DNA of 64,000 bases, taken from the NCBI GenBank assembly GCA_964499935.1, contig CAZCMS010000001.1, positions 248,001 to 312,000 of the forward strand, read 5' to 3'. The notes beneath the pieces are model-generated. The model searched no databases. It was not told where the DNA came from and worked only from the letters and a program-made list of their open reading frames with translations. The position numbers were made by a program, and so were the translations under genes. Shown here one piece after another: positions 27,155-35,575 of this stretch (position 1 is the stretch's first letter; each line of letters opens with the position of its first letter). Source of the DNA: CALBGR01 sp964499935. GTDB taxonomy: Bacteria; Patescibacteriota; Saccharimonadia; Saccharimonadales; UBA4665.

Positions 27155-27535
27155 TTAGTCGCGCGGACGACCGTCCGGGTATCGCTCCAGTTCGAGTCGT
27201 TCTGCAAGTTGCACAACATGCATTGCTGCCGGCAAATCGACAACGGTGACGATCTTCGTCCCGTCGCTCGCGGTGATGCGGACTCCACTAGCGTCAGCCA
27301 GCTCCATGCGCCACGGCAGGACATGTTCCGTCAGAGATTCCGTGACGAAGCTAGCAAGGAGCTGCTCTAGCAATGCATAGCGCTGAGCGAATTCAGCGTT
27401 ATGCTGTCTTGCATAGGCGGCTGCCGCCGTGTCATTTCCCCTGAATACCACTTCGCCCGTTTGGGCGTCGGTGACGGTTGCCTGGCCTCCCAGGATGCTG
27501 CGCTGAAGAGCGAATCGCTCATTTGCTACGGTCAT
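27155..27535 (-). CDS. GC-rich orphan ORF of unknown function
   Basis: 126 residues starting MTVANERFALQRSILGG. It has a compact alpha/beta look: an N-terminal strand pair (ATVTDAQTGEVVFRG), Ala-rich helices, then strands (GVRITASDGTKIVTVVDL) and a closing helix. No signal peptide. The coding sequence is clearly more GC-rich than the flanks and prefers G/C at third positions, which suggests transfer, perhaps from an actinobacterial host. AAGAAGG precedes the ATG, and an extended -10 promoter lies upstream. A long hairpin follows the stop. I do not recognise the family. Confidence 0.6.
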   Translation of the reverse strand: MTVANERFALQRSILGGQATVTDAQTGEVVFRGNDTAAAAYARQHNAEFAQRYALLEQLLASFVTESLTEHVLPWRMELADASGVRITASDGTKIVTVVDLPAAMHVVQLAERLELERYPDGRPRD

Positions 27536-27579
27536 TGATAACCTTCTTGGGCCGATGTGAAAGGACTAACTAATTATAT

Positions 27580-27589
27580 ATTATACCAT
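27580..27589 (-). promoter_or_regulatory. Extended -10 promoter for the GC-rich ORF
   Basis: On the minus strand TGGTATAAT gives an extended -10 with a perfect TATAAT. The -35 position (ATAACT) is weak. The start codon is about 45 bases downstream. Confidence 0.55.
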
Positions 27590-27624
27590 ATATTTATATA
27601 AAAGTTATTGGATGATAATGTATC

Positions 27625-27650
27625 AAAAAAGCTCCCGTGAAAGGAGCTTT
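27625..27650 (-). terminator. Rho-independent terminator of tRNA-His
   Basis: On the minus strand AAAGCTCC and GGAGCTTT enclose a short loop, followed by a T-run. It ends the tRNA-His transcript. Confidence 0.85.
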
Positions 27651-27664
27651 CATATATTCAAACT

Positions 27665-27742
27665 TGGGGCGAGTGAAGGGTCTCGAACCCTCGGCCTTCG
27701 GTACCACAAACCGACGCTCTAACCAACTGAGCTACACCCGCC
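27665..27742 (-). tRNA. tRNA-His (GTG)
   Basis: Cloverleaf with the extra 5' G paired to discriminator C73, as expected for tRNA-His. Acceptor arms are GCGGGTG/CACTCGC, the anticodon loop is TTTGTGG and CCA is encoded. The T-arm is GAGGGTTCGAGACCCTT. Confidence 0.96.
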
Positions 27743-27853
27743 AAATTGGAAATACCAAGACATTATATCTGTTAATAAGCAAAATTACAACTCCTACACG
27801 CATTGACGAAAGATAGACATAAGCTTATGCTAGATAGTCTAGGAGAGGAGAGG

Positions 27854-27984
27854 ATGTAAGGCCTCCTCCAGAAATTACTTTAGAAAGCAATCAGCGAATT
27901 GATAATTTTGATATTGCGCGCGAAGAAGCTGTGCGGATATGTGCAGGCTACAACGAGGCAGAACTTGGTCTTCGCGACATATAG
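27854..27984 (+). pseudogene. Small ORF broken right after its start codon
   Basis: AGGAGAGGAGAGG precedes an ATG that is followed at once by TAA. One base over, the frame is open for 42 codons, reading RPPPEITLESNQRIDNF and ending NEAELGLRDI. The ribosome site and the acidic helical look of the peptide suggest a small gene with a one-base indel at its start. Evidence is weak, and it could be chance. Confidence 0.3.
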
Positions 27985-28003
27985 CTACTGAACGTGCGTG
28001 AAC

Positions 28004-28543
28004 TTAGGCGCTAGGCGGTAATTGCTTTGGCTCATCACCTTTGTCTAGATGATTAAGGGTATCTTTCATTAGTTCCAGCATTTTACGTGCTTGATCACGG
28101 CTCATGCCAACACGAGAAATAGGTAGAGCTGGCATTTGGCCACCCCCAGGTTGTAGAAACGTAAAAACTAATCCATTTTTATTGCCACTAATGTGCACGC
28201 TATCGCTGTACATAACCCTAGGATCCATAGCGATTGTCATGACAATTGCTTTAGTGCCATTATGCGCGTTTTCGGAATCATCCTGGCCTGAATCGATATT
28301 GTCGTACCCTGCAAGTTCCCAGAGTTTTACTGCCTCATCTTCAAGTATCGAGAAGTGCTTAATGAGGAGCATCAAAATCTCTTCGCTTGGACGCTCGTAA
28401 CCTTGTTCGATGCGCAGTAAATCCTCCTCTGCCAGTTCAACTGCACCAGCAGCCTCTGCAAGTGATTCTTTTTGCGCTTGTCGAACACGCTTCAGCGTTC
28501 CGCCGAGGTCTGTAAAAGGTTTTGACTCTTTCTCATTGCTCAT
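28004..28543 (-). CDS. XRE-family HTH protein
   Basis: 179 residues. Helix-turn-helix at about 12-68: LKRVRQAQKESLAEAAGAVELAEEDLLRIEQGYERPSEEILMLL. The C-terminal part has beta strands (IVMTIAMDPRVMYSDSVHI and GLVFTFLQPG) and a helix, perhaps for ligand binding or dimerisation. Likely a DNA-binding regulator. It is divergent from murB with 61 bases between start codons, so it may control murB or itself. Confidence 0.85.
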   Translation of the reverse strand: MSNEKESKPFTDLGGTLKRVRQAQKESLAEAAGAVELAEEDLLRIEQGYERPSEEILMLLIKHFSILEDEAVKLWELAGYDNIDSGQDDSENAHNGTKAIVMTIAMDPRVMYSDSVHISGNKNGLVFTFLQPGGGQMPALPISRVGMSRDQARKMLELMKDTLNHLDKGDEPKQLPPSA

Positions 28544-28604
28544 ACTCCCATATTACCCCCGTTGGTGTATGGGATGCAAGCCCAAAACAATGTACTATAG
28601 AGAT

Positions 28605-29711
28605 ATGAAAGAACTCGAAAACGTTTCACTTAAGAATTATTCGACTATGCGTCTTGGGGGCACCGTGCGATATGTCGCTGAAGTAACAACCGTTCAGGAG
28701 CTTAAAGAGGCGCTCGATTGGGCTGACCAGCAAGAGCTGCCCGTAATTATGATTGGTGATGGTAGTAATATCGTATGGAAAGATGAAGGGTTTCAAGGGC
28801 TATTGCTGGTGAGTAAAATCAAGCAATACGAAGTACTTGAGCGTGATGAAGAGAATTATTTTATCACCGTTGGAAGTGGAGAGAATTGGGACAGTGTAGT
28901 GGAGCGGACTGTCCAGGCAGGCTTGAGCGGAATTGAGGGACTTAGTCTGATTCCGGGAACAGCCGGGGCAACACCTGTGCAAAACGTCGGGGCATATGGG
29001 CAGGAGATAGCAAATGTGTTTGTTAGTGCTCAGGTGTACGACCGCCAAGCTAAATCAGTAACATTTTTATCCAAGTATGATCTCGAATTTAAATATCGGA
29101 GCAGTAGACTCAAGAATGTTGATCATGGCAGATATTTCATTATTGCGATCACACTCCATTTGCAAAAACGCAACCCCCAGCCACCTTTTTACCAGTCACT
29201 CGACAGATACTTAAAAGATAAAGGCGTCGCAGAATATACGCCACAAATCATTCGTGATGCTGTGATACAGATTCGTTCGAGTAGGCTTCCTGATCCAAAA
29301 GAAGTTGCAAATAATGGCTCATTTTTCTCTAATCCTGTTGTAGACGAAGGATCGTTGGTGCAAATTCAATCTGTCTATCCTGATGTAGCATTCTGGAGGC
29401 TAGAAGGTGGTGGAGGTGTTAAGCTCTCTGCTGCATGGCTCATAGAAAAAGCTGGTTTTAAAGATTATCATGATGAAGAAACGGGTATGGCAACCTGGCC
29501 CAAGCAGCCTTTAGTGTTAGTGAATGAAAACGCTACCTCTACTGCGCAACTTCTTGCGTTTAGGCAAAAAATTCTCGATGCAGTAAAGCAAAAATTCGAT
29601 GTTACACTCACTCAAGAGCCAGAATTTTTGCCAATTACCGAGCGAGCAGACTCTAGTACGAGTGCTGTACGTTTTCCTGATGGCGATCTAGATCTATCAA
29701 CACTCCAATAG
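28605..29711 (+). CDS. murB: UDP-N-acetylenolpyruvoylglucosamine reductase
   Basis: 368 residues from ATG 28605 (MKELENVSLKNYSTMRLGG). Longer upstream starts run into the divergent HTH gene. FAD- and NADPH-dependent second step of UDP-MurNAc synthesis. FAD-binding motifs GDGSNIVW and SLIPGTAGATPVQNVGAYGQE are present, followed by YRSSRLK, NNGSFFSNPVV (with the catalytic Ser) and SAAWLIEKAGFKD near the C-terminus. The length and inserted loop fit the E. coli-like type I enzyme. Confidence 0.95.
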   Translation: MKELENVSLKNYSTMRLGGTVRYVAEVTTVQELKEALDWADQQELPVIMIGDGSNIVWKDEGFQGLLLVSKIKQYEVLERDEENYFITVGSGENWDSVVERTVQAGLSGIEGLSLIPGTAGATPVQNVGAYGQEIANVFVSAQVYDRQAKSVTFLSKYDLEFKYRSSRLKNVDHGRYFIIAITLHLQKRNPQPPFYQSLDRYLKDKGVAEYTPQIIRDAVIQIRSSRLPDPKEVANNGSFFSNPVVDEGSLVQIQSVYPDVAFWRLEGGGGVKLSAAWLIEKAGFKDYHDEETGMATWPKQPLVLVNENATSTAQLLAFRQKILDAVKQKFDVTLTQEPEFLPITERADSSTSAVRFPDGDLDLSTLQ

Positions 29712-29718
29712 GCCAGGA

Positions 29719-30408
29719 CTAGGATGTTCTGTGACTAGTCTCAATATCAAGGATTTGTTGAGGCAGCATAGGTAAGGCTTTGATTTTTTCTAGTGGTGCA
29801 ATAATATTTCGTTTCATGTGTCGTCTTGGTCCTAGCCCTGTTATGACGGCTAAGCCATGTGCTGCAGTATGGATTGGTATAGCGGGGCTTTGGCTGCGTC
29901 TTTCATCGAATGCTTTCCTGTAATCCTTTCGAATATGTGAGTCCAGGCTTTCTTTCGTGCCGGGAGATGCGTATTTTCTTCTCTCTAGGAGATGCGTATA
30001 TCTGGCTGCTAGGTCAGGGTCTTTGATTGCAGTAATTGCTTTTTCCATAATACTAAAATTTCGCCAATCCCGCGATGTTTCGAGTAGGCGATTAAAAGCG
30101 TTCCAGCTAACCGCTGAGTACGTATGAAGATATTCAGGGATAGCTCCATCTACTTGAAATACATTCTCGTAGTAGTGTTCTGGGCCCGTGGCCAAAATCT
30201 GTGTCCAAAAGACTCTTCTGTGCACACCAGCGTGTCGGCCTTCCTGAAGGTCATCGCGTATACCGGCCACGAGCCCCGAATACGCACAAACAAGGTCGTT
30301 TACCCCGTATCTCTCTACAGCGTTTCCCTCGGCTTCTGTGAATCGGAGTAATGTTGTTATTTCTGGTGTTAGGGTTGTAGGATCGAGATCTGATGCGTGT
30401 TTTAGCAT
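29719..30408 (-). CDS. Hypothetical soluble protein
   Basis: 229 residues, mostly helical, no signal peptide or membrane segment. Notable stretches are WTQILATGPEHYYENVFQVDG and AVSWNAFNRLLETSRDWRNF. I do not recognise the family. It lies between convergent murB and co-directional glyA, 44 bases after the glyA stop on the minus strand, so it may be read from the glyA transcript. Confidence 0.55.
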   Translation of the reverse strand: MLKHASDLDPTTLTPEITTLLRFTEAEGNAVERYGVNDLVCAYSGLVAGIRDDLQEGRHAGVHRRVFWTQILATGPEHYYENVFQVDGAIPEYLHTYSAVSWNAFNRLLETSRDWRNFSIMEKAITAIKDPDLAARYTHLLERRKYASPGTKESLDSHIRKDYRKAFDERRSQSPAIPIHTAAHGLAVITGLGPRRHMKRNIIAPLEKIKALPMLPQQILDIETSHRTS

Positions 30409-30452
30409 AACACTAGTAATACCATAAAAATCTTTTATAACAAAATTGTGTT

Positions 30453-31730
30453 TTAGCCATCACTTGGCAGGGGGTACTGCAGCGCGAACTCTTTGACTTC
30501 TTGCTGTAGCTTAGAAAGTTTCGCTTCGTCTTCTCTGTCATCGATTGCAGCTTGCATCCACTCGGCAATAATTGCCATATCATTTTCTTTCAGTCCACGT
30601 GTAGTGATGGCTGGAGTGCCAAGGCGAATGCCACTTGGGCGGAACGGCGGTAAGGGATCATCGGCAATTGCATTTTTATTAAGTGTGAGTCCTACTTTAT
30701 CAAGAGCTTCTTCGGCAACACCTCCATGCATACCGAAGCTTTTATGAACATCGGCCAATATAAGGTGATTACTAGTGCCTCCAGTAATAAGCTTGAATCC
30801 ACGCTGTTGTAACTCATCGGCGAGTACGGCAGCATTTTTTACTACTTGTGTAGCATATGTTTTAAACTCTGGCTGTAAAGCTTCGCGGAAAGATACTGCC
30901 TTTGCAGCGATAACGTGCATCAGTGGTCCGCCTTGTACGCCAGGGAATACAGTGCGATCAATAAGAGTAGGGATGTTTTCTATGGTTTTTTCTGGTGCTT
31001 TGAGCGGATTTCCTGCAATACCTTTGCTCAAGATTAATCCACCGCGAGGACCACGCAGAGTCTTGTGTGTTGTAGTAGTGATAACGTGGAACCCATAGTC
31101 GAAAGGATTTTTTGCAACGCCACCTGCGATCAGGCCTGCAATATGCGCCATGTCGGCTACTAATAATGCACCCACTTCGTTGCCGATTTCTGCGAATCTT
31201 GCATAGTCAAGTTCACGCGGATAGGCGCTAAAACCTGCGAGAATAATTTTTGGTTTATGCTTGAGTGCTAATGCTCGTAGCTCATCGTAGTCAATTTCGC
31301 CGGTCTCGATATTTTTCATACCATAACGCACAAAATTGTAATTTCGCGCCAGCACAGTTACCGGCGCACCGTGGGTTAAGTGACCACCATGACTCAAATC
31401 CATCGCAAGGATAGTATCACAAGGATTACACCATGCATGGTATACAGCTTCATTTGCTTGCGCGCCCGAGTGAGGTTGCACATTGGCATGATCTGCTCCA
31501 AAAAGTTGTTTTGCACGTTCTATAGCTATCGCCTCAAGCTTATCGGTATTTTCTTGTCCACCGTAGTATCGTCTGCCTGGGTAGCCTTCCGAATATTTAT
31601 TTGTAAACACGCTGCCCATCGCTGTTAATACATCACGACTGACATAATTCTCGCTTGGTATAAGTTCGAGTCCTTCGCGTTGGCGCTGTTCTTCTGCTGC
31701 TATTAAATTAGCAATTTGTGTGTCGTCCAT
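30453..31730 (-). CDS. glyA: Serine hydroxymethyltransferase
   Basis: 425 residues of a PLP-dependent fold type I enzyme converting serine and tetrahydrofolate to glycine and 5,10-methylene-THF. Start ELIPSENYVSRDVL is typical. Then NKYSEGYPGRRYYGGQENTD, the DMAHIAGLI segment, and the PLP Lys in TTTTHKTLRGPRGG. C-terminal RLGTPAITTRGL is present. The product feeds FolD, encoded at 47.9 kb. GGAGGTAGACC lies before the ATG. Confidence 0.97.
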   Translation of the reverse strand: MDDTQIANLIAAEEQRQREGLELIPSENYVSRDVLTAMGSVFTNKYSEGYPGRRYYGGQENTDKLEAIAIERAKQLFGADHANVQPHSGAQANEAVYHAWCNPCDTILAMDLSHGGHLTHGAPVTVLARNYNFVRYGMKNIETGEIDYDELRALALKHKPKIILAGFSAYPRELDYARFAEIGNEVGALLVADMAHIAGLIAGGVAKNPFDYGFHVITTTTHKTLRGPRGGLILSKGIAGNPLKAPEKTIENIPTLIDRTVFPGVQGGPLMHVIAAKAVSFREALQPEFKTYATQVVKNAAVLADELQQRGFKLITGGTSNHLILADVHKSFGMHGGVAEEALDKVGLTLNKNAIADDPLPPFRPSGIRLGTPAITTRGLKENDMAIIAEWMQAAIDDREDEAKLSKLQQEVKEFALQYPLPSDG

Positions 31731-31878
31731 GGTCTACCTCCGCGTAGATATATAAAGTTTACTAGAAAGTGTAATGAGTGCAGATGTATCCCCAGCTAAA
31801 TCATAATTTTAGTATAGCAATTTTTAATTTGCAGGCATATACTTGTAAGGACTGGCAACAAAAATAAAAACAAAACAA

Positions 31879-31908
31879 TTGGAATTTTAATACCATATAT
31901 GGTATATT
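31879..31908 (+). promoter_or_regulatory. Promoter with palindromic operator before the HTH-MurA gene
   Basis: TTGGAA (31879-31884) and TATATT (31903-31908) form a promoter with an 18-base spacer. The perfect 16-bp palindrome ATACCATATATGGTAT (31890-31905) overlaps the spacer and -10. The ATG is only 9 bases past the -10, so the mRNA is leaderless or nearly so. The gene's own HTH domain is the obvious binder. Confidence 0.6.
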
Positions 31909-31917
31909 TGTATAGTT

Positions 31918-33438
31918 ATGATTACGACGAATGAAAAAATTGGAACACTTATAGCTCAAGTAAGACAAGAAAGAGGACTTACGCAGGCAGAATTTGCAAA
32001 AAAGCTCGGCACAAGTCAGTCGGCTGTAAACCGTATTGAAAAAGGTAAGCAAAATTTAAGCCTTGAAACCCTTGCTCGCGTAAGTGATGCCCTAAATAAG
32101 CAAATTATTAGTATTGGTGATCGCAGCATCAATCTTCGTATCGAGGGTGGTCACGAATTAAGTGGCTCCATCACACTCAAGCGTAGTAAAAACGCTGCTG
32201 TAGCGCTCCTGTGCGCAAGTTTACTGAATCAAGGTGTCACTCGATTCAAAGCCTTTCCACGCATAGAAGAGGTATATCGAATCATTGAAGTGCTCGAGAG
32301 TATTGGGGTCAAGGTCAAGTGGCTCGATAATAATGATATTGAAATTCGTCGTCCCGCAAAGTTAGATCTCAAGGCAATTAATGGCACGTCTGCCCGCAAA
32401 ACAAGAAGCGTCCTTATGCTTCTTGGACCGTTAATGCATAGCTATACAAAATTCGAGATACCATATGCAGGTGGCTGCAAATTAGGTGAAAGAACAATCT
32501 CACCTCACTTATTTGCACTCGAGCAGTTTGGCGTTGATGTTGAGGCTAAAACAGGCTATTACGATGTAACTGTCGATAAAACACCTGCAAAACACGTTAC
32601 ACTATACGAAGCAGGCAACACAGTCACAAACAACGCCTTAATGGCAGCTGCCGGCTCAGATGAAACTACTGTCATACAAGGCGTGAGTGCGGATTATATG
32701 GTGCAGGATTTGTGTAAATTCCTCCAGAAGCTTGGCGTAAAGATCGAGGGGGTTGGTTCGCCTGTTTTAAGGGTTACCGGCGTTAAGGCAATTAAGAAAA
32801 ATGTTACATTTGCTCCAACCGAAGATCCAATCGAAGCAATGTTCTTCATATCCACAGCAATTACTACTAATTCGCAAATAACAATCAAAAGGGTACCACT
32901 ATATTGGATAGGGCTTGAGCTGCTCAAGCTTAAGAAAATGGGACTCACGTATGACGTGACTGAAACCTATCCTTGTGATAACGGCGTTACAGAACTAGCA
33001 GATATTACAATTCACAAGCATAACGGTAAGCTAAAAGCGCCTGTTGACAAGTTGCACCCAAATTTATGGCCAGGCATAAACCCTGATAACATCCCATATT
33101 TTGTTCCGATTACCGCTGTAGCCAAAGGGCGTACGCTCATCCACGATTGGATTTTCGAAAATAGGGCTATATATTACACTGAAATGACAAAAGTTGGCAT
33201 GAATCTTGAGCTTGCCGACCCTCACCGTGTATACATTACTGGTCCAACCACCTTTAAACGTGCTGATGTTGTCTGTCCGCCTGCGTTGCGTCCAGCAAGT
33301 CTGCTGCTTATAGGAATGCTTGCAGCAGAAGGCCAAAGCCTACTTCGTAATGTCTATACAATTAACAGGGGATACGAAGACATAGCTGCACGTCTCAATA
33401 GCCTCGGTGCTAAAATTACTGTTCTTCACGAACTGTAG
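31918..33438 (+). CDS. Fusion of XRE HTH domain and MurA-like enolpyruvyl transferase
   Basis: 506 residues. Residues about 10-65 are an XRE helix-turn-helix (LIAQVRQERGLTQAEFAKKLGTSQSAVNRIEKGKQNLSLETLARVSDAL). Residues about 75-506 form the two-domain EPSP synthase/MurA fold. The MurA loop is conserved as GGCKLGERTISPHLFALEQFG, keeping the catalytic Cys of MurA. MurA moves enolpyruvate from PEP to UDP-GlcNAc, the first committed step of peptidoglycan synthesis. A DNA-binding domain fused to it suggests the enzyme senses its substrate and controls its own gene through the adjacent palindrome. Confidence 0.88.
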   Translation: MITTNEKIGTLIAQVRQERGLTQAEFAKKLGTSQSAVNRIEKGKQNLSLETLARVSDALNKQIISIGDRSINLRIEGGHELSGSITLKRSKNAAVALLCASLLNQGVTRFKAFPRIEEVYRIIEVLESIGVKVKWLDNNDIEIRRPAKLDLKAINGTSARKTRSVLMLLGPLMHSYTKFEIPYAGGCKLGERTISPHLFALEQFGVDVEAKTGYYDVTVDKTPAKHVTLYEAGNTVTNNALMAAAGSDETTVIQGVSADYMVQDLCKFLQKLGVKIEGVGSPVLRVTGVKAIKKNVTFAPTEDPIEAMFFISTAITTNSQITIKRVPLYWIGLELLKLKKMGLTYDVTETYPCDNGVTELADITIHKHNGKLKAPVDKLHPNLWPGINPDNIPYFVPITAVAKGRTLIHDWIFENRAIYYTEMTKVGMNLELADPHRVYITGPTTFKRADVVCPPALRPASLLLIGMLAAEGQSLLRNVYTINRGYEDIAARLNSLGAKITVLHEL

Positions 33439-34030
33439 ATATTTTGGATTGCAAATCTTGGAGCGCCTGCATAACTAACGATACCGAGTGAGCGGGGCTG
33501 TCGGCGCCATCAACAGTTACTGTTGTGTATCCGTCTTTGGCAAAACTTTTGTAATCACGCGTAAAACGTGCGAAAGTTTCGTCTGATGGGCCATGACCAC
33601 CAGCTTGTTTACGTGCTTTGATCCTCTCTTTTGCAGTATCGGGATCGATCTCAACTTCCACCACAAGTATCTGTAAGTGTGTATTATGTTCCTTTGCTTG
33701 GTCGTGCAGTCTAGCCGTCATCTTGTTAAATATTTCTAAGTTCGTAAATGGTTGATTCCATACAACAACTTTTCGTGCAGCGATTCCAGCATATGCTTGT
33801 GCTCTGAGAAATCTGTAGGCATGAAGTTTTGGGTCTACTCCTTCGGCTTCTTGCTGCCTAACATGCTCTTTGTACTCAGGGCTATCGTAGTCAGTTGCAT
33901 CAGGGTCAAGCATGACAACTGGCGTTTCAATGGATTTCTGAAGCTCCTTGGCAAGGTATGACTTGCCACTTCCGGGTAGGCCTCTGACAATAATTACTAC
34001 CGGATATGGTCTTTGTGAGTCTGTATTCAT
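33416..34030 (-). CDS. P-loop kinase-like ATP-binding protein
   Basis: 204 residues from the ATG at 34030, which has AAAGGAAC upstream. A longer reading to 34090 lacks a ribosome site. Walker A RGLPGSGKSYLAKEL is near the N-terminus, and DPDATDYD follows. A lid-like KERIKARKQAGGHG segment suggests a zeta-toxin or polynucleotide-kinase-like small-molecule kinase. Substrate unknown. The 3' end overlaps the convergent HTH-MurA gene by 23 bases. Confidence 0.75.
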   Translation of the reverse strand: MNTDSQRPYPVVIIVRGLPGSGKSYLAKELQKSIETPVVMLDPDATDYDSPEYKEHVRQQEAEGVDPKLHAYRFLRAQAYAGIAARKVVVWNQPFTNLEIFNKMTARLHDQAKEHNTHLQILVVEVEIDPDTAKERIKARKQAGGHGPSDETFARFTRDYKSFAKDGYTTVTVDGADSPAHSVSLVMQALQDLQSKISTVREEQ

Positions 34031-34152
34031 GAGATGTTCCTTTACGTAGTTAATAGTAGCGTATTCTGTAAAATAGTATAAATTAAACATTTAATATTAC
34101 TGCTGTGTGATAAACTTAACCACAGACACAAGAAACTAAATAAAGGAATTCG

Positions 34153-35178
34153 ATGTTCACACTTGAGCAGTTCACTCATGAAACAACCACTATATTGTTA
34201 TTAAGTATTTTCTCCTTTTGTGTGGCGATGTTATTAACGCCAATCTATACCCACTTTGCCTTTAAGTATAGCTGGTGGAAGCGATCGCGTACGCATTCTA
34301 CTACTGGCGAAGAACTCAGTGTGATTAATAAGTTGCGTATTAAGCGCAAGATACCTCTGATGGCAGGATTGGTAATTGTAGCAGCAGCAACGCTCGCAAC
34401 AGTATTATTTAATCTCGATCGTCACCAAACGTGGCTTCCTTTGGCAGCCTTGCTCGGTGGTGGCTTTGTTGGGCTTATTGACGATATTATTAATATCAAG
34501 GGAACTGGTGGCAAAACCGCAGGCTTGCGCGCACCAGTAAAATTTACGATGGTGACCGCTGTTGCTGCAGTTGCTGCCTGGTTCTTTTATTATAAATTAG
34601 GCTACGAAACGATTCAGGTGCCGTTTGCAGGTGATTTTACACTTGGCTGGCTCTTGATTCCATTATTTATTCTTGTAGTTGTCAGTACAGGTAACGCGGT
34701 TAACATTAGTGATGGTGTAGATGGACTAGCTGGCGGACTTCTCATGAGTGCATTCGGTGCTTTTGGTGTGATTGCTGCACTGCAGGGTAACTTTGGTATC
34801 GCTGGTTTCTGTATGACTATCGTCGGTGCATTACTTGCGTATGTCTGGTTTAATATTGCACCTGCACGGTTTATCATGGGCGATGTTGGGTCATTTTCGC
34901 TCGGTACATCTTTAGGTGTTGTAGCGATGCTTACAGATACATTATTCTTATTGCCACTCATTGCTTTCGTGTTTGTTGCAGAGGCGGGGTCAAGCCTTAT
35001 CCAAATACTCTCTAAGAAGATATTCCACCGAAAAGTATTCATTGCTGCGCCTATTCATCATCATTTTGAGGCAACGGGCTGGCCAAAAACCAAGGTAACA
35101 ATGCGTTTTTGGGTTATTGGGCAGGCATGTGCTGCGCTTGGTGTGATTCTGGCGCTTATTGGTGGATACGTAAAATAA
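34153..35178 (+). CDS. mraY: Phospho-N-acetylmuramoyl-pentapeptide-transferase
   Basis: 341 residues with about ten membrane helices. It moves phospho-MurNAc-pentapeptide from UDP to undecaprenyl phosphate, forming lipid I. Conserved Asp motifs: GLIDDIINIKG, NAVNISDGVDGLAGG, and FIMGDVGSFSLG. The basic HHHFE motif near residue 300 (APIHHHFEATGWPK) is typical of MraY and distinguishes it from WecA/TagO. AAAGGAATTCG precedes the ATG. tRNA-Gly follows 85 bases downstream. Confidence 0.95.
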   Translation: MFTLEQFTHETTTILLLSIFSFCVAMLLTPIYTHFAFKYSWWKRSRTHSTTGEELSVINKLRIKRKIPLMAGLVIVAAATLATVLFNLDRHQTWLPLAALLGGGFVGLIDDIINIKGTGGKTAGLRAPVKFTMVTAVAAVAAWFFYYKLGYETIQVPFAGDFTLGWLLIPLFILVVVSTGNAVNISDGVDGLAGGLLMSAFGAFGVIAALQGNFGIAGFCMTIVGALLAYVWFNIAPARFIMGDVGSFSLGTSLGVVAMLTDTLFLLPLIAFVFVAEAGSSLIQILSKKIFHRKVFIAAPIHHHFEATGWPKTKVTMRFWVIGQACAALGVILALIGGYVK

Positions 35179-35263
35179 TATTTATTCCTCTGATTTATAG
35201 AGAAACTGGCTGTCATTTACACTAGTACTGTTTGTATGTATTGTGCTATAATCACCTTCGAAC

Positions 35264-35338
35264 GCGGGATTCGTATAACGGCTAATATATAAGTTTTCCA
35301 AACTTAGGACGGGGGTTCGATTCCCCCATCCCGCACCA
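35264..35338 (+). tRNA. tRNA-Gly (TCC)
   Basis: Acceptor arms GCGGGAT/ATCCCGC, anticodon loop TTTTCCA with anticodon TCC, T-arm GGGGGTTCGATTCCCCC and encoded CCA. Confidence 0.95.
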
Positions 35339-35352
35339 TATTTTGTTTTTAT

Positions 35353-35429
35353 GCCCCGGTAGCTCAACTGGATAGAGCAAGAGACTTCTAAGCTCGAGGT
35401 TGGGGGTTCAAGTCCCTCCCGGGGTACCA
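35353..35429 (+). tRNA. tRNA-Arg (TCT)
   Basis: Acceptor arms GCCCCGG/CCGGGGT, anticodon loop CTTCTAA with anticodon TCT, encoded CCA. The last pair of the anticodon stem is an A-G mismatch, and the first acceptor pair is G-T. Transcribed close behind tRNA-Gly. Confidence 0.9.
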
Positions 35430-35430
35430 T

Positions 35431-35458
35431 TTGACAAATTATTATAAAAGTGTATATT
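35431..35458 (+). promoter_or_regulatory. Promoter of the threonine dehydratase leader
   Basis: TTGACA (35431-35436), 16-base spacer, TATATT (35453-35458). It begins two bases after tRNA-Arg and drives the attenuated leader. Confidence 0.7.
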
Positions 35459-35466
35459 ACGTAACC

Positions 35467-35526
35467 ATGCAATACAGGCAAATGATTATTAGCAGCATTA
35501 TTATCCCTCGCGGGGGTGCTGTTTAG
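35467..35526 (+). CDS. Ile-rich attenuator leader peptide of the threonine dehydratase gene
   Basis: A 19-residue ORF, MQYRQMIISSIIIPRGGAV, holding five Ile codons in a nine-codon stretch. The first ATG is about two bases from the predicted transcription start; Met6 at 35482, with AGG upstream, is an alternative start giving a 14-residue peptide. Position, codon bias and the downstream attenuator match classical amino-acid attenuation of ilv genes: slow reading of Ile codons would signal Ile-tRNA shortage. Confidence 0.7.
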   Translation: MQYRQMIISSIIIPRGGAV

Positions 35527-35575
35527 TCATTGCTAATTTTATAGACTAAAGCCCCCGAGTGATCGGGGGCTTTTT
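35511..35575 (+). promoter_or_regulatory. Transcription attenuator before threonine dehydratase
   Basis: Terminator: AAAGCCCCCGA (35548-35558) with TCGGGGGCTTT (35563-35573) and a T-run. Antiterminator: CGGGGG (35511-35516) with CCCCCG (35552-35557), and TTTAGTC (35522-35528) with GACTAAA (35544-35550). The two forms exclude each other. A ribosome stalled on the Ile codons leaves 35511-35528 free, so the antiterminator forms; one at the stop codon covers it, so the terminator forms. Confidence 0.75.

Noticed and set aside
28410..28604. Upstream extension of murB
   Set aside because: It is antisense to the HTH gene and has no MurB similarity; ATG 28605 fits the family start.
35182..35481. Minus-strand ORF with REGLEPPTSSLEV and GNRTPVLSLEN
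   Set aside because: These are the usual false peptides made by translating tRNA genes backwards; it covers tRNA-Gly and tRNA-Arg.
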